Assembly (NCBI GenBank): GCA_947488625.1
Contig: CANKZR010000001.1
Location: forward strand, 620,001 to 684,000
Direction of reading: 5' to 3'
Length of the DNA: 64,000 bases
Origin: an uncultured Sphingomonadaceae bacterium
Lineage (GTDB): Bacteria > Pseudomonadota > Alphaproteobacteria > Sphingomonadales > Sphingomonadaceae
Made by a program: the position numbers and the translations under genes. Positions 24,476 to 33,740 of the stretch are shown piece by piece (positions within the stretch are counted from its first letter, which is position 1; each line of letters starts with the position of its first letter). A model generated the notes under the pieces. It did no database searches, was not told the DNA's origin, and was given only the letters and a program-made list of their open reading frames with translations.

Positions 24476-26788
24476 ATGTTCGACACGAAAACTGTATCGC
24501 TGGAGTGGGGCGGGAAAACCCTCACTCTGGAAACCGGTCGTATTGCCCGTCAGGCCGACGGCGCCGTTCTGGCCACCTATGGCGAAACCGTGGTGCTTTG
24601 CGCCGTGACCGCCGCCAAGAGCGTGAAGGAAGGGCAGGACTTTTTCCCCCTTACCGTTCACTACCAGGAAAAATTCTCTGCCGCGGGCCGTATCCCCGGC
24701 GGCTTCTTCAAGCGCGAAGGCCGCGCTACGGAGAAGGAAACGCTTACCTCCCGCCTGATCGACCGCCCCGTGCGCCCGCTCTTCCCGGAAGGTTTCTACA
24801 ACGAGATCAACGTGATCTGCCAGGTCCTCTCCTATGATGGCGAGACCGAGCCTGATATCGTCGCGATGATTGCCGCCTCTGCTGCGCTCACCATTTCCGG
24901 CGTGCCCTTCATGGGCCCGATCGGTGCTGCGCGCGTCGGCTTCGTCGATGGCGAATACGTGCTGAACCCCAGCGTTTCCGATATCTTCGAGGAAGGTCGT
25001 CTCGATCTCGTCGTCGCCGGTACGCAGGACGCGGTGATGATGGTGGAATCCGAAGCGAAGGAACTGACCGAAGAGGAAATGCTCGGCGCCGTAATGTTCG
25101 CGCATGAGGAAAGCCGCAAGGTCATCGGCGCGATCATCAACCTCGCTGAACAGGCTGCCAAGGAGCCGTGGGAACTCGACAAGGTGGAAGACAAGTCCGC
25201 CACTCTCGAGGAACTGCGCGGCGTTATCGGCGATGATCTGGCTGCTGCCTACAAGATCACCAACAAGGCCCAGCGCCAGGACGCGGTGAATGCCGCACGT
25301 GCCAAGGCGCGTGAGCACTATGCCGATCTGGAAGAGAGCGATCCTGCTGAATACATGGGCCGCCTGAAACTGGTGAAGAAGCTGGAAAGCGATATCGTTC
25401 GCGGCTCCATCATCAAGGACGGCACCCGCATCGACGGCCGCAAGCTGGACGAGGTTCGCCCGATCGAGGCGATGGTCGGCCTGCTGCCCCGTACGCATGG
25501 TTCGGCGCTGTTCACGCGCGGTGAGACGCAGGCAATCTGCACCACCACGCTGGGCACCAAGGATGCCGAGCAGATGATCGATGGTCTGGAAGGTCTGTCG
25601 TACAGCAACTTCATGCTGCACTATAACTTCCCGCCCTATTCCGTTGGCGAAGTGGGCCGTTTCGGCTTCACCAGCCGTCGTGAAACGGGCCATGGCAAGC
25701 TGGCATGGCGTGCGCTGCACCCCGTGCTGCCGAGCCAGGAAGACTTCCCCTACACCATCCGCATCCTGTCCGACATTACCGAGTCCAACGGCTCGTCCTC
25801 GATGGCGACCGTGTGTGGTGGCTGCCTGGCCATGATGGATGCGGGCGTTCCCATCGAACGCCCCGTTTCCGGCATTGCCATGGGCCTGATCCTGGAAGGC
25901 GACAATTTCGCCGTCCTGTCCGACATTCTGGGTGACGAAGATCACCTGGGTGACATGGACTTCAAGGTGGCTGGCTCTGAAAAGGGTATCACCTCGCTCC
26001 AGATGGACATCAAGGTTGCCGGCATTACGCAGGAAATCATGCAGAGCGCGCTGGAACAGGCCAAGGCCGGCCGTGCGCATATCCTCAGCAAGATGAACGA
26101 TGCGCTCTCGGGTGCTCGCGGTGAAGTTTCCAAGCACGCTCCGCGTATCGAGACGATGCAGATCGACAAGTCGAAGATCCGCGACGTTATCGGCACGGGC
26201 GGCAAGGTCATCCGCGAAATCGTGGCCGAGACCGGTGCGAAGGTTGATATCGACGATGAGGGTGTGATCAAGATCAGCTCCTCCAATGCTGACGAGATCG
26301 CCGCTGCACGCAAGTGGATCGAAGGCATCACCGAGGAAGCCGAAGTCGGCAAGATCTATGACGGCAAGGTCGTCAACATCGTAGACTTCGGTGCATTCGT
26401 GAACTTCATGGGTGGCAAGGACGGTCTCGTCCACGTGTCCGAAATGAAGAACGAGCGTGTTGAGAAGCCGACCGACGTCGTGTCCGAAGGGCAGGAGGTC
26501 AAGGTCAAGGTTCTCGAGATCGACAACCGCGGCAAGGTTCGCCTGTCGATGCGCGTCGTTGACCAGGAAACCGGTGAAGAGCTGGAAGACACCCGTCCCC
26601 CGCGCGAAAAGCGCGAAGGTGGCGGCGGTGACCGCGGTGGCCGTGGCGGCGATCGTCGTGGCCCGCGTGGCGGCGGCGGCGGTGGCCGTGGTCGCGGTGG
26701 TGATCGTGGCCCGCGCGGCGGCGGTGACAAGGGTGGCGACAATGGCGGCGGTGCCGACCACATGCCGGCCTTCCTCAAGGACGACTAA
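24476..26788 (+). CDS. pnp: Polyribonucleotide nucleotidyltransferase (PNPase)
   Basis: PNPase is a 3'-to-5' phosphorolytic exoribonuclease and part of the RNA degradosome. The 770-aa protein has both RNase PH domains, with [20 protein letters not shown] in the first and the active-site region [20 protein letters not shown] in the second, then KH (residues about 555-615, [20 protein letters not shown]) and S1 (about 622-690, [18 protein letters not shown]). The C-terminus is an unusual Gly/Arg-rich tail with RGG/GRGG repeats, suited to RNA or protein binding. An AGAAGGA Shine-Dalgarno precedes the ATG. Confidence 0.98.
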   Translation: MFDTKTVSLEWGGKTLTLETGRIARQADGAVLATYGETVVLCAVTAAKSVKEGQDFFPLTVHYQEKFSAAGRIPGGFFKREGRATEKETLTSRLIDRPVRPLFPEGFYNEINVICQVLSYDGETEPDIVAMIAASAALTISGVPFMGPIGAARVGFVDGEYVLNPSVSDIFEEGRLDLVVAGTQDAVMMVESEAKELTEEEMLGAVMFAHEESRKVIGAIINLAEQAAKEPWELDKVEDKSATLEELRGVIGDDLAAAYKITNKAQRQDAVNAARAKAREHYADLEESDPAEYMGRLKLVKKLESDIVRGSIIKDGTRIDGRKLDEVRPIEAMVGLLPRTHGSALFTRGETQAICTTTLGTKDAEQMIDGLEGLSYSNFMLHYNFPPYSVGEVGRFGFTSRRETGHGKLAWRALHPVLPSQEDFPYTIRILSDITESNGSSSMATVCGGCLAMMDAGVPIERPVSGIAMGLILEGDNFAVLSDILGDEDHLGDMDFKVAGSEKGITSLQMDIKVAGITQEIMQSALEQAKAGRAHILSKMNDALSGARGEVSKHAPRIETMQIDKSKIRDVIGTGGKVIREIVAETGAKVDIDDEGVIKISSSNADEIAAARKWIEGITEEAEVGKIYDGKVVNIVDFGAFVNFMGGKDGLVHVSEMKNERVEKPTDVVSEGQEVKVKVLEIDNRGKVRLSMRVVDQETGEELEDTRPPREKREGGGGDRGGRGGDRRGPRGGGGGGRGRGGDRGPRGGGDKGGDNGGGADHMPAFLKDD

Positions 26789-26811
26789 ACCAGTCCGATA
26801 GACTATCAGGG

Positions 26812-26837
26812 AAGGGCCGCGAGCGATCGCGGCCCTT
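26812..26837 (+). terminator. Terminator hairpin after pnp
   Basis: AAGGGCCGCGA, loop GCGA, TCGCGGCCCTT: perfect 11-bp stem, 23 nt after the pnp stop, followed by TCCGTTT. Clear intrinsic terminator geometry with a short U-tract. Confidence 0.82.
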
Positions 26838-26856
26838 TCCGTTTGGAGAATAGACA

Positions 26857-27540
26857 ATGCTGCCACGCGAGGAAATCGCCACCGCCCAGATCCCCGATGG
26901 CGATACGCTGACGCTGGTCAGTCACGGCCGCGATTTCATCATCATGCTGGGCCGTGACGAACTGATGGGCACGCGTATGCAGTTCAGCGAGGAACAGCTG
27001 GCGCAATTGACGCTGGAGCGGCTGGAGATGCCAAACCCCCGCGTGCTGATCGGCGGCTATGGCATGGGGTTCACCTTCCGCGCCGCGCTTGCCGCATTGC
27101 CCGAGAAGGGTGAAGTTGTGGTGGCCGAAGTGGTGCCCGAGATCCTGGACTGGGCGAAGGGTCCACTGGCGCAGCTTACCGGCGACAGCCTCGGCGATCC
27201 GCGTGGCGAAGTGGTGCTGGCCGATGTCGCCGCGCTGATCGACGATGCGGTGGACGGCACGACGCCCAAGTACGATGCAATCCTGCTGGACGTGGATAAT
27301 GGCCCCGATGGCATCGTTCGCGAGGGCAACGAACGGCTTTATACCCGCACCGGCATTGCCCGCATGCGTGATGCACTGAACGTGGGCGGCGTGCTGGCCG
27401 TATGGTCCGCCGCGCCCGATCACAAGTTTACCGGACGGCTAAGGGATGCAGGGCTGGATGTCGAAGTCCGCCGCGTGCGCGCCCGCCCCAACAACAAGGG
27501 GCCGCAACACCACATCTGGTTCGCCCGTCGTCAACGATAG
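26857..27540 (+). CDS. Spermidine-synthase-like methyltransferase-fold protein
   Basis: A 227-aa Rossmann-fold protein. The motif RVLIGGYGMGFTFRAALA is the nucleotide-binding loop and VVVAEVVPEILDWAKGPLAQ the acidic strand 2 of spermidine synthase-like proteins; YDAILLDVDNGPDGIV carries the conserved DxDNGP segment. It lacks the N-terminal beta-domain of true spermidine synthases, so aminopropyl transfer is doubtful. The ATG follows the pnp terminator with GGAGA upstream. Isolated gene between pnp and another methyltransferase. Confidence 0.82.
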   Translation: MLPREEIATAQIPDGDTLTLVSHGRDFIIMLGRDELMGTRMQFSEEQLAQLTLERLEMPNPRVLIGGYGMGFTFRAALAALPEKGEVVVAEVVPEILDWAKGPLAQLTGDSLGDPRGEVVLADVAALIDDAVDGTTPKYDAILLDVDNGPDGIVREGNERLYTRTGIARMRDALNVGGVLAVWSAAPDHKFTGRLRDAGLDVEVRRVRARPNNKGPQHHIWFARRQR

Positions 27541-27614
27541 GCCTCGATTACCCTTTCCGGCCAATCGTGCTATGACTGGGCACAGGGCCGCGCGCATATC
27601 TTTGGAGAAAGACT

Positions 27615-28679
27615 ATGAGCGACGAAGCAATCGATATGGCCAAAGTGGAAGAAATGGCCGGGAAAATCGTGGGCGATGTGGCCGCGGCGGTCAGTCTTTT
27701 CATGGCTTACCTCGGCGATCAGGCAGGCGTTTTTGACGCTATGGACGGCGAAGGTCCGATGACCGTAGGCCAGCTTGCCGCCAAGACCGGGCTGAATGAA
27801 AAATACCTGCACGAATGGCTCGGCTCCATATCCGCTGCGGGATATGTCGATTTCGATGCCGGGAACGACACGTTCGAACTGCCGCCGGAAAAGGCACTGG
27901 TGATGGCCCGCGAGGGGCAGCCTGCCTGCATGCAGGGCTTCATTCAGGCCATCGTTGCCCAGTACGAAACGCATGAGCAGGCGGTGGACACGTTCAAATC
28001 GGGGGAAGGTCGCGATTGGTCGGACCATTCGCCGTGCCTGTTCTGTTCGACAGACCGGTTTTTCCGGCCCGGCTATCAGGCACACCTGATCGATGAATGG
28101 CTACCCGCGATGGAAGGTGTCTCCGCCAAGCTGGAGGCAGGCGCCAAGGTGGCCGATATCGGCTGCGGATATGGTTCGTCGACAGTGCTGATGGCGCAGC
28201 GCTTTCCCAACTCCACCTTCGTCGGCATAGATTTCCACGAACCTTCGATCGAGAAAGCGCGCGAACAGGCGATGCAGGCAGGCGTCCGGAACGCCAGCTT
28301 CGAGGTGGCACGCGCGCAGGATTATCCGGGTGATGGCTTCGATTTCGCCTGTATTTTCGATGCGCTGCACGACATGGGCGATCCCGTGGGCGCGGCGCGA
28401 CACATTCGCGAAACGCTGAAGGACGATGGCACCTTCATGCTGGTGGAGCCCATGGCAGGTGACAGCATGGCGGAAAACATGCACCCGCTGGGCCAGATAT
28501 TCTACGGCTTCAGCACGGTGGCGTGCACGCCCGCATCGGTGGCGCAGGAGGTGGGCCGGGGCCTGGGCGCGCAGGCGGGGCAGAAACGGCTGACCCAGGT
28601 GCTGAACGAAGCAGGCTTCGCCAATGTCCGCCGCGCCCATGAAACGCCCACCAACATGGTGCTGGAGGTGACTGGCTAG
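27615..28679 (+). CDS. Class I SAM-dependent methyltransferase with N-terminal winged helix
   Basis: A 354-aa protein of the Rv2258c-like group. Residues about 20-95 form a winged-helix dimerisation region (GPMTVGQLAAKTGLNEKYLH). The SAM-binding motif is VADIGCGYGSSTVLMAQRFP (about 178-197), with acidic FVGIDFHEPSIE after it and FDFACIFDALHDMGDPVGA as motif II/post region; LVEPMAGDS follows. The acceptor is unknown; homologues methylate small molecules. A GGAGA Shine-Dalgarno precedes the ATG. No operon partner. Confidence 0.88.
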   Translation: MSDEAIDMAKVEEMAGKIVGDVAAAVSLFMAYLGDQAGVFDAMDGEGPMTVGQLAAKTGLNEKYLHEWLGSISAAGYVDFDAGNDTFELPPEKALVMAREGQPACMQGFIQAIVAQYETHEQAVDTFKSGEGRDWSDHSPCLFCSTDRFFRPGYQAHLIDEWLPAMEGVSAKLEAGAKVADIGCGYGSSTVLMAQRFPNSTFVGIDFHEPSIEKAREQAMQAGVRNASFEVARAQDYPGDGFDFACIFDALHDMGDPVGAARHIRETLKDDGTFMLVEPMAGDSMAENMHPLGQIFYGFSTVACTPASVAQEVGRGLGAQAGQKRLTQVLNEAGFANVRRAHETPTNMVLEVTG

Positions 28680-28691
28680 CCTGCCTGCCCG

Positions 28692-29213
28692 TTACTGCTG
28701 TTGCGCGGCGCGAAGCTGGCCCAGGAAATCAATCTTGCCCACGTTCAGCCCCTTGTGACGCAAAATGGCGTAGGCGGTGGTGGCGTGGAAGAAGAAATTG
28801 GGCTGCGAGAAGCTGAGCAGGAAATTCTCCGCCGTAAATGGAATGTCGATACCCTGCGCCTTGATAGTGAAGCGCACTTCCTGTCCGACAAAGCTTTCCA
28901 TCTCTCCGGCGGAAAGCGCGCGCAGCTTGTTTTCCGCCGCACCAAGGTTGAGGCGCATCTGTTCGAGTTCGGTGGCAGGGTCTTCCATGTCGGGGCTCAT
29001 CTCGCCCTTGCGCACCGCCTCTATCGCACCGATCGAATGTGAACCCAGCCAGTGTATCTGCCTGGCGAAGGGGGCCATGTCTTGCGAAAGGCAAGCGCTG
29101 GCGATTTCGTCCTCGGCATAATCGCATGCCTTGGCCTTCTCGATCCACCCCTGCGCAGCGCCCAGCATCTGGATCATGGTGGGCACGGTGGCGTCGTAAA
29201 GCGAAATGGTCAT
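28692..29213 (-). CDS. DUF1993 family protein
   Basis: A 173-aa protein matching DUF1993: opens MTISLYDATVPTMIQML, with the family's helical-bundle pattern and a late segment LLSFSQPNFFFHATTAYAIL RHKG, where the PNFFFH..TAYAILRH signature is evident. The fold is DinB-like; function not established. The ATG at 29213 has GAGGAG at 7 nt; longer in-frame starts are unsupported. It is convergent with the methyltransferase and divergent from the next gene. Confidence 0.88.
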   Translation of the reverse strand: MTISLYDATVPTMIQMLGAAQGWIEKAKACDYAEDEIASACLSQDMAPFARQIHWLGSHSIGAIEAVRKGEMSPDMEDPATELEQMRLNLGAAENKLRALSAGEMESFVGQEVRFTIKAQGIDIPFTAENFLLSFSQPNFFFHATTAYAILRHKGLNVGKIDFLGQLRAAQQQ

Positions 29214-29582
29214 GCGAGACTCCTCGAAACTGCGCAGGACTTCCTGCTGCCAGTGCAGGTGCCGGTCTGCAAGCGCGACGGGCTGTTTCCTTGGCCTGCT
29301 ATGGGCATGACGTTCGTCACGGCGCGGGAGCCGTTCCATGCCCGATGGCCGTTCGGGCTGCACCGTGGCTGGAAACCGATCCTAGCCGATTCGGCATCGC
29401 GCCAGATCCGGGCGGACGCGACGGCGCGGAGGCGACAAAGCTTTAGCTTATTTTTCAACAATTTCAGTGCGCGCCTGTGTCTGAAACCACTGTTGCTCTT
29501 GGAATCGCGGCAATGCGGCGGCATGGGGGTTGACCTGCACGAGAAGCGTACCACCTGCCGCAAGTGAAAGGCTGCAAGACAC
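29214..29582. other. Intergenic region without recognisable gene
   Basis: A 369-bp stretch between divergent genes. It must hold both promoters. Overlapping open frames here show no family resemblance and no good ribosome site. An AT-rich patch (29437-29465, including a run of T) is a plausible promoter zone. No repeat or structured RNA was seen. Confidence 0.4.
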
Positions 29583-30221
29583 GTGAATGGAAACGAACAA
29601 GCCCTGTCGACCAATGTTGAAAGGCGCGGGGCAATCAGCCGGATGCTAGGTCCGATAGGCGTGTTTTTTCGCGGCTTCATCGAAAACCCCCGCATGGTGG
29701 GTTCGGTCATACCGTCCTCGCGCGTGACGATCGACGCCATGCTGGACAGGGTGGACTGGCCGCGTTGCAAATTGTTCGTGGAATACGGGCCAGGCGTGGG
29801 CACATTCTGCCCCCATATCCTGGATCGCCTTCCACCGGGCGGGGAACTGCTGGTGATCGACACCAACCCGCGCTTTATCGAATATCTCCAGCGCACGGTG
29901 CAGGACGATCGTTTTCACGCTGTCCTGGGCTCGGCGGAAAATGTGGAGGAATATGTTCGCCGCATCGGCCACGACAAGGCCGACTTCGTCCTCTCCGGCC
30001 TGCCGTTCTCTTCACTGCCTAACAATGTCGCGACAGGGATCGTTGCAGCTACCCAGCGCGTGATCCGCAAAGGCGGCGCCTTCCTCACCTACCAGTTCCG
30101 CCCGACGGCCAAGGAACTGACGGAAGAACATTTCGACAAGGTCGATACCGGATACGTGTGGCGTAACATCCCCCCGTGCCTGCTGGTGTGGGGCTGGAAG
30201 ACAGGCGACGCGGCAGAGTAG
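29583..30221 (+). CDS. PmtA-like phospholipid N-methyltransferase / rRNA-dimethylase-fold methyltransferase
   Basis: A 212-aa SAM methyltransferase. The segment FFRGFIENPRMVGSVIPSS is diagnostic for the PmtA-type group that methylates phosphatidylethanolamine in alphaproteobacteria. The SAM motif is LFVEYGPGVGTFCPHIL with LLVIDTNPRF as acidic strand and ADFVLSGLPFSSLP as motif IV. The start is GTG 29583 with GAAAGG upstream; an internal ATG at 29643 is possible. Function as phosphatidylcholine-pathway enzyme is likely but paralogues act on other substrates. Confidence 0.85.
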   Translation: MNGNEQALSTNVERRGAISRMLGPIGVFFRGFIENPRMVGSVIPSSRVTIDAMLDRVDWPRCKLFVEYGPGVGTFCPHILDRLPPGGELLVIDTNPRFIEYLQRTVQDDRFHAVLGSAENVEEYVRRIGHDKADFVLSGLPFSSLPNNVATGIVAATQRVIRKGGAFLTYQFRPTAKELTEEHFDKVDTGYVWRNIPPCLLVWGWKTGDAAE

Positions 30222-30280
30222 CCGGCGTTAGGAAGGGTGGAATCCGTTTGCTGTGACTGTGGTTTATGAGCGGTCGGTTG

Positions 30281-30312
30281 GCTAGCGATCCCATTGCGGA
30301 CTTTGGTTAAGC
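30281..30312 (+). repeat. Degenerate dispersed repeat, copy A
   Basis: GCTAGCGATCCCATTGCGGA continues CTTTGGTTAAGC. It matches the copy at 30703-30730 at most positions (core CGAyCCCATwGCGGAC). The two copies flank the small gene at 30375. Confidence 0.5.
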
Positions 30313-30374
30313 TCTGCATCATCCTCTGATCGAGTATTCGAGGATGTCGTCGATCGGCGGTGGTGCAAGTGAAG

Positions 30375-30611
30375 ATGATCTACACGGATAAGTTCGGCCT
30401 TTACCCTTGGGCGATGCTCTTCGTATCGGCTGGTATGTTCTGGTTCGCCTACAGGGGCTTGCAAGATGGCGATGCTAGCCAGCTTGGTTTGGGACTTGGG
30501 AGTGGCGGTCTGTTTCTGATCCTCGCGCTCAAGCGCTTTTGGGACATACGCGAAGCGAAACGCGACGGAAAAGACCCAACGATCGTGCGGATCAAAGGGA
30601 ACGACCGCTAA
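30375..30611 (+). CDS. Small hypothetical membrane protein
   Basis: A 78-aa protein with two predicted membrane helices (about 9-27, YPWAMLFVSAGMFWFAYRG, and about 38-55, LGLGLGSGGLFLILALK) and a basic C-terminus. No known family is recognised. In-frame GTG starts at 30360 and 30363 precede the ATG at 30375, and none has a clear Shine-Dalgarno. It is flanked by the two copies of a short dispersed repeat (30281, 30703), so it may be an acquired or relocated fragment. Confidence 0.55.
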   Translation: MIYTDKFGLYPWAMLFVSAGMFWFAYRGLQDGDASQLGLGLGSGGLFLILALKRFWDIREAKRDGKDPTIVRIKGNDR

Positions 30612-30702
30612 CCCGCCCATCTCGGTCATTTTACATAGGATCGGGAACATCCATAAGAGGTCTGATAGCTTTGGCACGCCTTCTACGGAAAGCCACCTGT
30701 CA

Positions 30703-30730
30703 GCTAACGACCCCATAGCGGACATTAGCT
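30703..30730 (+). repeat. Degenerate dispersed repeat, copy B
   Basis: GCTAACGACCCCATAGCGGA continues CATTAGCT. It is the partner of 30281-30312, same orientation, about 420 bp apart, just downstream of the lipoprotein stop on the opposite strand. Confidence 0.5.
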
Positions 30731-30745
30731 GCAAAAATATCGGTT

Positions 30746-31117
30746 TTACCGCGAATGGGTCAGGACGATGAAGGATTGAAGTCGTCCATTGTTCTCCCAG
30801 TCGAAGGTAGATGATAGCTCCATGCTGTCTTCTACTCCATCCTTAAAGCGGCCTACGACTTGGAACGTGCAGTGCGGCATATCGTAATAGTATCCGCATG
30901 AGACTTCCGAAACCGTTAGCAACTCGGCATACTCTCCGCGCCGCGACGAATGGCTTGCAAACCGAAGGCTATAATCCTCCATCCAGTCTTCTCGGACGTG
31001 CGCTATTACCTCACTGGCGGTGGGAAGCGGCACATCTGCTCCACTCTCGTCAACGTCGACGAAAGATGCGCAGCCGCAAAGAGAAAACAAAACCATCGGG
31101 ACGAGCACACATTTCAT
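30746..31117 (-). CDS. Putative lipoprotein of unknown function
   Basis: A 123-aa protein with a short lipoprotein signal: MKCVLVPMVLFSLCGCASF, lipobox LCGC with acylated Cys at residue 16. The mature part is soluble and contains two further cysteines (SCGYYYDMPHC) that could form a disulfide in the periplasm, then a beta-rich end. Residue +2 is Ala rather than Asp, so outer-membrane sorting is expected. I do not recognise a family. It stands alone downstream of the gcrA terminator. Confidence 0.7.
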   Translation of the reverse strand: MKCVLVPMVLFSLCGCASFVDVDESGADVPLPTASEVIAHVREDWMEDYSLRFASHSSRRGEYAELLTVSEVSCGYYYDMPHCTFQVVGRFKDGVEDSMELSSTFDWENNGRLQSFIVLTHSR

Positions 31118-31237
31118 GCTGACACGGATAACCCCTTCAAGTCAGCTTTCCACCCCATTGAAGCCCCCCAAATGCTTCCCGGATCTCGCCGTCACAGGAA
31201 TTTCCGCTTCCTTCACAACGCTACCATCGCGAACAAC

Positions 31238-31278
31238 AAAAAGGCCCGCCCTCCGACGTTTGGAGAGCGGGCCTTTTT
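31238..31278 (-). terminator. Terminator downstream of gcrA
   Basis: On the minus strand AAAAAGGCCCGCTCTCC, a 7-nt loop, and GGAGGGCGGGCCTTTTT form a 17-bp stem with one mismatch and a U-run, 20 nt after the gcrA stop. A-run on the other side makes it potentially bidirectional. Confidence 0.85.
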
Positions 31279-31298
31279 CGTAATCTCGGCTTAGGGCG

Positions 31299-32000
31299 TT
31301 AACGCACCCTGGGGCCGCCGAACGGCAGGGGCGGCGGGGGACGGCGCGCGCCGCGGGGCAGCTGTGCCTGATAGGCCCGGCCGCAATGTTCCACGCAATA
31401 TGGGAAACCGGGGTTCACCTTCTCTCCGCAGAAATGGAAGTCGGCCTCGCCCGGATGGCCCATGGGCCAGCGGCAGACACGGTCGTTCAGATCCAGCAGG
31501 CTGGTCTTGTCGGCGATGGAAGGATCGGGCTTTGCCGGCACCAGGCGGCGCGGCGGGGCAGGGGGGATCGGCGGCTGCTGATCACCCGGACCCTGACGCA
31601 GGAACCCGCCGGGACCGTAGGAAACGATCTTCGGCAAGTCTGAACGCCTGTCCGGCATGGGCTGGCTGGCGTTGGAGGTAGAGGATGCCTCGGCTGCCTG
31701 CGGTTCCTGCGGTTCGGCAGGTCTTGGCGAGGCTGGCGCCTCTGCCGTCTTGCGCGCAGGCGCGGGCTTCGGCTTTGCCTTTGGTGCCGCGGGTTTTGCC
31801 GCAGCCTCCTTCTTCTTGGCAGCCTTCTTCTTCTCGTTCGCTTTCACTGGGCTGGGACGCGCCTTCAGGCCAAGCCGATGGGCCTTGCCGATCACCGCGT
31901 TGCGCGACACGCCGCCCAGTTCGGTGGCGATCTCGCTTGCGGTCGATCCGCCTTCCCACATCTTGGTGAGGATGCCGATGCGTTCGTCAGTCCAGCTCAT
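31299..32000 (-). CDS. gcrA: GcrA family cell cycle regulator
   Basis: GcrA is an alphaproteobacterial sigma-70-interacting activator acting at CcrM-methylated GANTC promoters. The 233-aa protein has the N-terminal DNA-binding domain (1-48): MSWTDERIGILTKMWEGGST, ASEIATELGGVSRNAVIGKAH. The C-terminal sigma-interaction domain (about 168-215) has CRWPMGHPGEADFHFCGEKV and CVEHCGRAYQ. The linker (50-165) is rich in Lys, Ala and Pro and longer than in many homologues. Terminator at 31238-31278. Confidence 0.94.
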   Translation of the reverse strand: MSWTDERIGILTKMWEGGSTASEIATELGGVSRNAVIGKAHRLGLKARPSPVKANEKKKAAKKKEAAAKPAAPKAKPKPAPARKTAEAPASPRPAEPQEPQAAEASSTSNASQPMPDRRSDLPKIVSYGPGGFLRQGPGDQQPPIPPAPPRRLVPAKPDPSIADKTSLLDLNDRVCRWPMGHPGEADFHFCGEKVNPGFPYCVEHCGRAYQAQLPRGARRPPPPLPFGGPRVR

Positions 32001-32100
32001 GAAATTACAGTGTTCCGTTCATCTTGCGGACCGCCCGCGATATTGGGCACGGTCCTTTGTGTTCTTGCCAGCCCGGCACAGGAGAGATAGTCGCGCCCCC

Positions 32101-32991
32101 ATGACCGATCAAGCACCTGCATCACTTTCCGCGCCCGGCGATCTCATGGCACCCGGAAGCAATGCCGGGCGCAAGTTCCCCCCGAAGGGAGAGCCGCAGA
32201 TCACCGGCATAAACCGGATCGGGCTGTGGAGCCTCTATATTAAGGAGATCCGCCGCTTTCTCAAGGTGCAGACGCAGACAGTCTGGGCGCCAGCCGTCAC
32301 CACGCTGTTGTTCCTCATCATCTTCACCGTCGCGCTGGGCCGGTCCGGCCGCGAAATCATGGGGGTGAACTTCGGCACGTTCGTGGCGCCGGGCCTCATC
32401 ATGATGGGTATGATGCAGAACGCCTTTGCCAATTCCAGTTTTTCCCTGCTGGCAGGCAAGTTGCAGGGCACCATTATCGATCTGTTGATGCCGCCCCTGT
32501 CCGAAGCCGAACTGATGATCGGCATCGTTATGGCGGCGATTACGCGCGCGGTAATGGTGGGCGGGGCAGTGGCGCTGGCCATGTGGCTGTATCCGGGCGT
32601 GGACATGCATGTCGCGCACCCATGGGCAGTGGTGTGGTTCGGCCTGATGGGTGCGACCATGCTGGCCATATTCGGCCTGTTGGCCAGCATCTGGGCCGAG
32701 AAGTTCGACCACAACGCCGCGATCACCAACTTCATCGTCGCGCCGCTTAGCCTGCTGTCGGGCACGTTCTACGTGATTTCCAACCTCTCGCCGTTCTTTC
32801 AGACGGTGAGCAAGTTCAACCCGTTCTTCTACATGATTTCGGGCTTCCGCTTCGGATTCCTGGGGTCGAGCGATATCGGCGACACGAACGAGGCCGTGGT
32901 AAGCGCCGCGATCGGCGTGGGCGCACTCAACCTGGTGCTGGGCTTTGTCACCTACCGCGTGTTGAAAAGCGGCTGGAAGATCAAAAGCTGA
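32101..32991 (+). CDS. ABC-2 type transporter permease
   Basis: A 296-aa permease with about six membrane helices. After a 45-residue polar N-terminus, LWSLYIKEIRRFLKVQTQTV leads into the first helix; GKLQGTIIDLLMPPLSEAEL is the cytoplasmic coupling region of YadH/NodJ-like ABC-2 permeases; FFYMISGFRFGFLG is the typical C-terminal motif. The matching ATP-binding subunit, normally next to it (YadG type), is absent here; neighbours are gcrA and hspQ. Substrate unknown. The ATG at 32101 replaces longer in-frame starts inside gcrA. Confidence 0.9.
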   Translation: MTDQAPASLSAPGDLMAPGSNAGRKFPPKGEPQITGINRIGLWSLYIKEIRRFLKVQTQTVWAPAVTTLLFLIIFTVALGRSGREIMGVNFGTFVAPGLIMMGMMQNAFANSSFSLLAGKLQGTIIDLLMPPLSEAELMIGIVMAAITRAVMVGGAVALAMWLYPGVDMHVAHPWAVVWFGLMGATMLAIFGLLASIWAEKFDHNAAITNFIVAPLSLLSGTFYVISNLSPFFQTVSKFNPFFYMISGFRFGFLGSSDIGDTNEAVVSAAIGVGALNLVLGFVTYRVLKSGWKIKS

Positions 32992-32994
32992 AGA

Positions 32995-33375
32995 CTAGTG
33001 CGTCAAGCTGCGGCGCAGGAAATAGCGTCCTGCGCGAAATTCCTCGAACAGCTGCTCCACCTGCGGATGATCGATCGGTTCGCCGTCGGAATCGATCGCA
33101 AGGTTCTGCTGGCTGACATAGGCGACGTAGGAACTGTCGTCGTTCTCTGCCAGCAGGTGATAGAACGGCTGATCGCGATCGGGACGCTGCCCTTCGGGAA
33201 TCTGTTCGAACCATTCTTCCGAATTCGCATAAACCGGATCGATATCGAAGATGACGCCGCGAAAATCGAACTTGCGATGCTTCACGATGTCGCCAATAGC
33301 GAACCGGGCACGCGACCGGCGTGGCGCATCGATGCGCCGTCCAGCCTGGGATGAATAGAATTCAGAGCGTTCCAT
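32995..33375 (-). CDS. hspQ: Heat shock protein HspQ
   Basis: HspQ (YccV) is a hemimethylated-DNA-binding protein that also enhances Lon proteolysis. The 126-aa protein has the YccV core: ARFAIGDIVKHRKFDFRGVI, FDIDPVYANSEEWFEQIPEG, DQPFYHLLAEND and YVAYVSQQNL. The N-terminal 20 residues are basic and variable. It is convergent with the ABC permease, 3 nt apart. Confidence 0.93.
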   Translation of the reverse strand: MERSEFYSSQAGRRIDAPRRSRARFAIGDIVKHRKFDFRGVIFDIDPVYANSEEWFEQIPEGQRPDRDQPFYHLLAENDDSSYVAYVSQQNLAIDSDGEPIDHPQVEQLFEEFRAGRYFLRRSLTH

Positions 33376-33535
33376 GCGTCAGATATATGTCCTGTGTCCG
33401 TGGTAACAAGCACCGGCCCGCCGTCGTCCCCCGTTTTTGCGACAAAAAGCACGTAAGGGACTTGGCAAGCGATAATCTCTCGGCTAACCGCCGCGCTTCC
33501 CAATCGACTGCGGGTTTTGCTGACACCCCATTTGC

Positions 33536-33627
<92 letters not shown>

Positions 33628-33740
33628 CAGCCTTTAAGGCTAATCCAAAGCCCTCATAAGCGAACGTGGATTGGCCGCTGCTTCCAGCGGGTGTCTGTAG
33701 AATGGCTTGCAGCTTCGCGCGCCTTTTTTCGAGCAAATCG

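Noticed and set aside
24473..26866. A 797-codon open frame antisense to pnp
   Set aside because: Shadow of codon bias in pnp; composition is dominated by Ala, Thr, Arg and His without domain features.
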